From positions 1 through 35,135 of the forward strand of contig JAFLCO010000020.1 of NCBI GenBank assembly GCA_017303535.1: DNA of 35,135 nt. The letters are read 5' to 3'. The notes under the pieces are model-generated. The model worked only from the letters and a program-made list of their open reading frames with translations. It was not told the DNA's origin and did not search any database. Made by a program: the position numbers and the translations under genes. Shown piece by piece: positions 30,202 through 35,135 of this stretch. Position 1 is the stretch's first letter, and every line of letters begins with the position of its first letter. This stretch comes from Planctomycetota bacterium (GTDB lineage Bacteria; Planctomycetota; Planctomycetia; Pirellulales; PNKZ01).

Positions 30202-32172
30202 CTAAAGTTTGAAAAGAATCCGCGTCTGCACGAAGTTCCAAACGTCGTGCAGCAGCACGTAGCCGAGTGAGCGCGTGCCGCACTCGACGCGCACGCGAAC
30301 ATCGGAGCCTGGGTGAAGCTGGGCCAGTTCCCGTTTGTCGATCGCGGCCCGTACCAACACGATATTGCCTTCTTCGCCGCGCGGTTCGGCGGCGAGATGC
30401 GATTCGACGATCCGTCCGCGATATTCGCGATTCGGATCGGCCGCCAAGACGAACACGATCTCGGGCGGCGATTTCTGGTCGCGCTCCGCTTCGACGATAT
30501 GCCCGAAACGGTCTTCGGGTACGCGAATCTCGATCTCCCATTCGCCCGCCGGATCGACGAGCGAGGTAAGCGTCTGCCCTTGCTTTACCGGCCGCTCCGC
30601 CAAAAGTTCGGCGACGTTCCAAGTCGACACTTGCCCGGCCAGCGGACTGGCGACCCGCAAGCGATTGCGCTTCTCGGCGAAGAGCGCGGCTTGCCGACGC
30701 AGGCTCTCGCGGCGCTGTTCGAGCGTGGCGATTTGGCCGACGAGCCGGGCCTGCTCGGCCTCGGTCAGCGAGCGGCCGTCGCTGTATTGCCGCTGCGCGT
30801 TGGCGACTTCTTGTTCGGTTTCGTTGATCTGCTTGATGAGATCCGCTTCCGCGACGTCGAGTTCCGTGCTCCGCAGCTCGAATAGCGGATCGCCGGCCTG
30901 TACGCGATCGCCGTGGCGAATGAAGATCCGCTCGACGACGCCGTCGGCCGGGGCGAAGACGTCGCGCCGTGTGACGGGTTGCAACGTGCCGCGGGCTTCA
31001 ACTTCGAAATTCCAGGGCGTTAGCACAAGCAGGGCGATGACCGCCGCCGCTGCGCCGCCCCAAACCGCCGAGCGCGACCAACGCCCGCCGCCGGCCAGTG
31101 AGCCCGGTTTCGCGGCTCCGCCGGTCAGAAACCGGAGCGGAACCGCTTCGTAGCGGATGCTGTTCGTCAGCGCCGCCGCAATGTGCGGCAAGAGTTGCGC
31201 GAGCCGGTCGTCGGCCTGGGCCGAATTCGAGGAATCGTCGTCGTTGCCCGCGGCGATCCATTCGACGACGAGTACGCCGACGACGTCGCCGGCCGTACCG
31301 TCGGCCGTCGGTTCGCGGAGCGGCACGACATGCAGTCGCCGCGATTGCGCATCTTCGAGATAGTGTTGTAAAGCCGAGTCGACCTGCGGCGCGAGCCGTG
31401 CCGCATCGTCGGGAAACGAGAGGTTATCGCCCGTCGCAGCCACGGCCCCGGCCAAAGCTTCCAAGCGCACGATGAGGCTCGCGCGGCGGTCGAGATAGTC
31501 TTGTCCGCTGACGGCCTTGGCTTCGGCCCGACGTCGGGCGAAGAGCAAGGTGCTCACACGGTCGCAGCCGAGCATTCGTACCGTTTCGTTTGCGATGGCC
31601 GCGGCGGTGCGCGCGAGATCGAGCGGAGCGTGCAGTTCGGCGATGTATTGCGCGAGCGCGACGTCACCGTCGGCCGCTGTGCGCGAAAGAGTTTCCGTTT
31701 GTGTTCGGCAACGCTGCAGGTATTCGGCCAAGTGATCGCAAAGCGGCACAAGCATCCGCTGTAGCGCGCTGCGAATCGGCGCCGGGCTCGTGGCTTCGTC
31801 CGCCAAACCAACGACGCCGTGCACCGTGGTGCCGAGCCGGACCGGATAGAGCAGCAGAGCCGTCTCGGGCAGAGCGTCCGAAGTCGCCAACCTCCCAATG
31901 CCCCGGGCCAGCACTTCTTCGGCCGCGGCGGTGAAGTCGCCCAACTCATCGACGGCCAAGCCGCCGACGCACACCGGTTCGGGCCGCTCGCCGTCGGCCA
32001 GCCAAACGACGCCGCCGCGCACGCCGAGCGTGCCGCAAACGTCGGCCAAAAACGCGGCGCAGTAACTGCGCGCGTCGGCGGCCTTATCGACCTCGCCCGC
32101 CAACCGCGCGTGGAGCTTGCGCAGCTGTTCGGGCGTCGGCAGTCGGCGTTGGGTTTCGACCGAAGCGGCCAT
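30202..32172 (-). CDS. GAF-domain protein fused through one membrane helix to an HlyD-type adaptor
   Basis: Start ATG 32172 (MAASVETQRRLPTPEQLRKL) is chosen because further upstream the frame runs through a dispersed repeat. Of 656 residues, about 30-155 and 185-340 look like two GAF-like domains (YCAAFLADVCGTLGVRGGVV, LLLYPVRLGTTVHGVVGLAD; AAIANETVRMLGCDRVSTLL, LHVVPLREP, VVGVLVVEW). One membrane helix (about 368-388) leads to a barrel-sandwich domain (VEARGTLQPVTRRDVFAPAD, GVVERIFIRHGDRVQAGDPL), a coiled coil (about 440-500) and the returning half (RLRVASPLAGQVSTWNV). The cytoplasmic GAF pair could sense a ligand and control the periplasmic part. It is the first gene of the M50/HlyD operon. 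Confidence 0.82.
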   Translation of the reverse strand: MAASVETQRRLPTPEQLRKLHARLAGEVDKAADARSYCAAFLADVCGTLGVRGGVVWLADGERPEPVCVGGLAVDELGDFTAAAEEVLARGIGRLATSDALPETALLLYPVRLGTTVHGVVGLADEATSPAPIRSALQRMLVPLCDHLAEYLQRCRTQTETLSRTAADGDVALAQYIAELHAPLDLARTAAAIANETVRMLGCDRVSTLLFARRRAEAKAVSGQDYLDRRASLIVRLEALAGAVAATGDNLSFPDDAARLAPQVDSALQHYLEDAQSRRLHVVPLREPTADGTAGDVVGVLVVEWIAAGNDDDSSNSAQADDRLAQLLPHIAAALTNSIRYEAVPLRFLTGGAAKPGSLAGGGRWSRSAVWGGAAAAVIALLVLTPWNFEVEARGTLQPVTRRDVFAPADGVVERIFIRHGDRVQAGDPLFELRSTELDVAEADLIKQINETEQEVANAQRQYSDGRSLTEAEQARLVGQIATLEQRRESLRRQAALFAEKRNRLRVASPLAGQVSTWNVAELLAERPVKQGQTLTSLVDPAGEWEIEIRVPEDRFGHIVEAERDQKSPPEIVFVLAADPNREYRGRIVESHLAAEPRGEEGNIVLVRAAIDKRELAQLHPGSDVRVRVECGTRSLGYVLLHDVWNFVQTRILFKL

Positions 32173-32190
32173 AGAGACAAAGTCGCGCGT

Positions 32191-32220
32191 GTGCCCCCTT
32201 GCTTGCGCTGCGGGGCTCGT
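32191..32220 (+). repeat. Copy d of the CCCTTGCTTGCG dispersed repeat
   Basis: GTGCCCCCTTGCTTGCGCTG followed by CGGGGCTCGT lies 19 bases upstream of the GAF-HlyD start, in the leader of the export operon. It is a single, unpaired copy. Confidence 0.75.
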
Positions 32221-32442
32221 GTGATGTGGCCGGCCGGAATTACGGCGCGGGGCGGAACTATACAAAGCCGGCCGCTGCCGAGCATTACCAGTTACGGGCG
32301 GCGACAGCGGCATTGCCGGCAGCCCGGTAGTTCTGAGCCGAACGACTGTGCTAGCAATTCGCCGTACCGTGCGCCACAATAGAGCCCGTCCGCCATTTCT
32401 TCAGCGTCTTCGCACCCACGTCCGCCGCCGCTTCCGGCCTCC

Positions 32443-33099
32443 ATGCGCATTTTGCTCACCAGTCACGATCCGCTCGATACGCCGGGACCGGGCAAGATCG
32501 TTGATGATTGGGCTCGTCGCTTGACCGCCGCCGGCCATCAGGTGCGGGTACTCTGCGTCGAAGGGCTGCCACACGCCGAAAGCGAATCACACGTGCGGCG
32601 CGTGTTCTGTCACCCGACCGATAAGCGTGCCCCTATCAAGCTGATGCGACCGTCGCTCGTTGCCCCGGCCGAGGACGATGCGCGACCGTTCACGAGCCTG
32701 ACCGATCGCGAACTTTCCGACTATCGCGTCGTGCTCCGTGTGGAACTCGATCGCGAGATCGATCTCTACGATCCGTGCATCGTGCACGTGCAGCATCTCT
32801 GGTTCTTCGGCCACTTGGCGCTCGAGGCCGGCGTGCCGTATGTCGTGTCGGCGCACGGCGGCGAATTCAATGCCGGACGATCCGACGTTCGTTTTCGCCG
32901 CTACATGCAAGAGACGGCCGAGAACGCTTGCCGCATCTTCACGCACGACTCGGCCGCGGCGAACGGTACGGCGGCGCTCGTCGGCAGTTTAGAAGGGCGC
33001 GTAGTTCCTGCGCCGACGGCCGCCGAAAGTTTGCCGACCATCTATCGCGCGGCGCTCGAAGAACGCTTCGGCCGATTGCCGCCGCACTGCGATCGGTAG
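32443..33099 (+). CDS. Glycosyltransferase-4-like single-domain protein (C-terminal domain missing)
   Basis: The 218-residue product starts MRILLTSHDPLDTPGPGKIV, followed by DDWARRLTAAGHQVRVLCVE, PCIVHVQHLWFFGHLALEAG and VPYVVSAHGGEFNAGRSDVR, then ACRIFTHDSAAANGTAAL. This is the N-terminal Rossmann domain of GT-B family 4 glycosyltransferases. The donor-binding C-terminal domain, including the E(x7)E motif, is absent. After GSLEGRVVPAPT the sequence ends AAESLPTIYRAALEERFG, which resembles the last helix of full-length GT4 enzymes, as if the middle had been deleted in frame. It is therefore either a remnant or an accessory subunit, and is unlikely to be a complete enzyme by itself. It is divergent from the export operon. 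Confidence 0.75.
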   Translation: MRILLTSHDPLDTPGPGKIVDDWARRLTAAGHQVRVLCVEGLPHAESESHVRRVFCHPTDKRAPIKLMRPSLVAPAEDDARPFTSLTDRELSDYRVVLRVELDREIDLYDPCIVHVQHLWFFGHLALEAGVPYVVSAHGGEFNAGRSDVRFRRYMQETAENACRIFTHDSAAANGTAALVGSLEGRVVPAPTAAESLPTIYRAALEERFGRLPPHCDR

Positions 33100-33142
33100 T
33101 TCGCCGACCCGCGTAGCTGACTCCACTTCGTTGAATCGCACT

Positions 33143-34339
33143 ATGCCGCAAGAGAACCAGAACAACGAGAGACGCAGCGAAGACCTCTGCCCTCGGCCCG
33201 ACGTGCCGCCGGCCATGCCGACCGAACCGCTCGTCACGCCGATCTATCAAGCGGCCGTGTACCGTTGCGACGATCCGGACCAGGCCGACTCGCTGCTCTC
33301 CGGCGCCCAGCGCGGCTACGTCTACAGCCGCGATGCGAATCCCAATTCCGATCTGCTGGCCGAGCGCGTGCGTGGGCTGCACGGCGCGGAGCGGGCCGTC
33401 ACTTGCGGCTCCGGCATGGCCGCTTGCGCCGCGATCGCTTTGGCACATCTCACCAGCGGCGACCACGTGCTGCTCGGCGATCAGATGTACGGCCGCACTC
33501 AGGGGCTGTTCGAAAAGGAACTCGTGCGGCTCGGCGTGACGTCGGCACGCGTCGACGCTTGTGATGCGGCCGCGGTGGCCCGCGCCATGACGCCGCGTAC
33601 GAAGCTCGTCGTCTGCGAGACGATCACGAACCCGTTGGTCCGCGTCGTCGATATCGCCGCCTTGGCACAGGTCGCCGAGCGCGGCGGCGCCCGCCTCGTC
33701 GTCGACAACACGTTCGCGTCGCCGGTGCTCTGCCGGCCGTTGGAACTCGGCGCGCACGTCGTCTTCGAGAGTCTGACGAAAATCATGAATGGCCACAGCG
33801 ACGTCTTGCTCGGCGTCGTCTGCGGTTCGTCAGCCGGTTGGGAGCGGATGACCGGTGTCGTAGCGACGTACGGACTTTCGGCGCCGCCGTTCGATTGCTG
33901 GCTCGCGGCGCGCGGCATCGGCACGTTGGCGCTGCGGGCCGAGAAGGCCTCGACCAACGCGCTGGCCGCGGCGGAGATTCTTGCCGAGCGCTCGGAGTGC
34001 GCGGCCGTTTACTATCCTGGCCTTGCGAAACATCCCGACCACGAACTCGCTCGCCGTCAATTCGCCGGCCGGTTCGGCTCGATGCTCAGCTTCACTTTGG
34101 CGGGCGGTTCGGCGGCCGCCGAGCGGTTCATTCACGCGGCCAAAAGCATTCCGTTCTGCCCTTCGCTCGGCGACCTGAGCACGACGCTCAGCCATCCCGA
34201 ATCGACCAGCCATCGCGGCCTCACGCCCGAGCAAAGGGCTGCGCTCGGCATCACCGGCGGCACCATTCGGCTTTCGGTCGGCATCGAATCGCCGGAGGCG
34301 ATCGTCGCGGCGCTGGCGGAAGGACTGGCCGCGGTCTGA
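33143..34339 (+). CDS. Cys/Met-metabolism PLP-dependent enzyme (cystathionine gamma-synthase/lyase type)
   Basis: ATG 33143 is preferred over the in-frame TTG at 33131. The 398-residue product shows VTPIYQAAVYRCDD, YVYSRDANPNSDLLAERV (Y61, R63 bind PLP phosphate), AVTCGSGMAACAAIALAHL, LGDQMYGRTQGLFEKEL, VCETITNPLVRVVDIAAL, LVVDNTFASPVLCRPLELGA (D188) and HVVFESLTKIMNGHSDVLLG with K213 as the PLP lysine. These are the transsulfuration family motifs. Synthase, gamma-lyase, O-acetylhomoserine sulfhydrylase and methionine gamma-lyase cannot be separated by eye. The C-terminus has SLGDLSTTLSHPESTSHRGL, then IRLSVGIESPEAI, as expected. Confidence 0.92.
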   Translation: MPQENQNNERRSEDLCPRPDVPPAMPTEPLVTPIYQAAVYRCDDPDQADSLLSGAQRGYVYSRDANPNSDLLAERVRGLHGAERAVTCGSGMAACAAIALAHLTSGDHVLLGDQMYGRTQGLFEKELVRLGVTSARVDACDAAAVARAMTPRTKLVVCETITNPLVRVVDIAALAQVAERGGARLVVDNTFASPVLCRPLELGAHVVFESLTKIMNGHSDVLLGVVCGSSAGWERMTGVVATYGLSAPPFDCWLAARGIGTLALRAEKASTNALAAAEILAERSECAAVYYPGLAKHPDHELARRQFAGRFGSMLSFTLAGGSAAAERFIHAAKSIPFCPSLGDLSTTLSHPESTSHRGLTPEQRAALGITGGTIRLSVGIESPEAIVAALAEGLAAV

Positions 34340-34436
34340 CCGTGCGTTCAGCGTTCAATGCGAACAAATTTCATCCGCCCCGATACTTTCGTCCGGCTGC
34401 GGGGTATCACTAAGATCGAACGGCCGATGAACTCCC

Positions 34437-34457
34437 CGCGCAGCGACTCTCTGCGCG
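34437..34457. repeat. Hairpin in the leader of the last gene
   Basis: CGCGCAG (34437-34443) pairs with CTGCGCG (34451-34457) around seven bases, about 34 bases before ATG 34491. It may be a leader structure, or a weak end for the preceding gene; no T-tract follows. Confidence 0.4.
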
Positions 34458-34490
34458 CATCCGGCCGGCACGCCCCGTTTGGAGGTCGCC

Positions 34491-35135
34491 ATGCGATTCT
34501 GGTTGCGCTCGGCAGTATTGCCGGCAGTGTTGTGTTCGTGCGTCGCCGCGACGCGAGCCGACGACGTGAAGAAAGACGAACCGAAAAAGGAACCGACCGT
34601 CGTCGCTCTACGCGACGAAGAGGCTCCCCCGAAGAAGGACGAGCCGCGCAAGCCGGAAGTGCGTCGGGAAGAACCGCGGAAAGAAGAGCCGCGCCGCGAG
34701 CCGCCGCGTAAAGACGAACCGCGCCGCGAAGAAATGCGCAAGCCCGAACCGCGCCCCGAAGGTCGCCCCGGCTTCGATCCGAAGGCGATGGAGGTGCGTC
34801 GCAAAGAATTTGAAGAGCGGATGGAAAAATCGCTCGGCGCCGACAAGGCCCGCCAAGTGCGCGAACTCATGGAGCGTGCGCGCAACGCCGCTCGCGAAGG
34901 CGGGATGAACCCGGAGCGAATGCGTGAGATTCACGAACAGATGCGGAAGATTCTCGGCGACAAGGCCGAAGCGATGCGCGAGTTGATGGCCCGCGGCGGC
35001 CCGGGCCCGTTTGCCGGTCGCGGCCCCGGACCTGACGCACGTCGCCCGGGTCCCGACGGCGAGCGCAAGCCGGAACCGCGCGGCCCGGAAGGTCGTGGCC
35101 CCGAACATAAACCGGGACCTGACGCTAAGCATGGT
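34491..35135 (+). CDS. Secreted charged Pro/Arg/Glu-rich protein, incomplete at the right edge
   Basis: GGAGG lies 5 bases before ATG 34491 and the frame stays open to the window end (215 residues seen). It starts with a signal peptide (MRFWLRSAVLPAVLCSCVAA). A repetitive charged stretch follows (about 27-95) of units such as KDEPRKPEVRREEPRKEEPR. Next comes a helical region (about 98-165: MEVRRKEFEERMEKSLGADK, QVRELMERARNAAREGG, MREIHEQMRKILGDKAEAMR). The final part seen is Gly/Pro/Arg-rich (ARGGPGPFAGRGPGPDARRP). The helical part could be a small coiled-coil domain; the rest is probably disordered. No family is recognised. Codon use fits its neighbours. Confidence 0.8.
   Translation, partial: MRFWLRSAVLPAVLCSCVAATRADDVKKDEPKKEPTVVALRDEEAPPKKDEPRKPEVRREEPRKEEPRREPPRKDEPRREEMRKPEPRPEGRPGFDPKAMEVRRKEFEERMEKSLGADKARQVRELMERARNAAREGGMNPERMREIHEQMRKILGDKAEAMRELMARGGPGPFAGRGPGPDARRPGPDGERKPEPRGPEGRGPEHKPGPDAKHG

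Noticed and set aside
32173..32379. Extension of the GAF-HlyD protein to 32379
   Set aside because: The added residues are the translation of a dispersed repeat (SPAAQARGH), which also appears as false peptide in other copies of that repeat.

Overview
The window looks like chromosomal DNA from a planctomycete, most likely of the Pirellulales group. It is GC-rich, with strong GC3 bias that produces long false antisense ORFs. The gene content fits: a secreted S1 sulfatase, a pectate lyase, a GH32/43-like propeller protein, a Tat-type lipoprotein, a periplasmic TPR protein, and an M50 peptidase/HlyD fusion of a kind I associate with this phylum. The taxonomic assignment is inference; no rRNA or other marker is present. 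I saw no tRNA, rRNA, prophage, IS transposase or CRISPR array.

Layout. 1-238 (-): 5' end of an NAD(P) transhydrogenase alpha gene, running off the left edge. 574-1524 (+): ribosomal proteins L13 and S9, closed by a rho-independent terminator. 1639-2309 (+): a translationally coupled small protein and HNH endonuclease. 2324-8029: secreted GH32/43-like protein (-), MFS transporter (+), a conserved unknown (-) and a large secreted unknown (-). 8555-12094 (+): a compact export operon of a thioredoxin-fold/CAP-like protein, a metzincin-like metallopeptidase and a pectate lyase. 12250-14886 (+): Tat lipoprotein and TPR protein. 14887-15727: a gene-free, palindrome-rich stretch. 15728-25167: an orphan small ORF, LpxL-like acyltransferase (-), PfkB kinase, EVE-domain protein, BioF, sulfatase, SRPBCC protein (-), PhnB-like VOC protein (-), a small protein and FolC. 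25480-26367 (+): two paralogous Gly/Tyr-rich secreted proteins. 26645-32172 (-): three-gene export-type operon (GAF-TM-HlyD, secreted HlyD adaptor, RRE/PqqD-like-M50-HlyD). 32443-34339 (+): a glycosyltransferase reduced to one Rossmann domain and a Cys/Met-metabolism PLP enzyme. 34491 to the right edge (+): a charged, Pro/Arg/Glu-rich secreted protein, incomplete.

Two signals stand out. First, the 26645-32172 operon joins an intramembrane-type zinc protease, two further periplasmic adaptors, a possible peptide-recognition domain and a GAF sensor, with no ABC ATPase or RND pump nearby; it looks like a noncanonical peptide processing/export or envelope-sensing machine. Second, almost every larger intergenic gap holds a REP/BIME-like doublet: two oppositely oriented hairpins of one family. 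In at least two doublets the two hairpins differ by compensatory base-pair changes, so the local hairpin, not the long-range pairing, is what is conserved. Some copies supply stop codons and last residues to adjacent genes or sit in terminator position.
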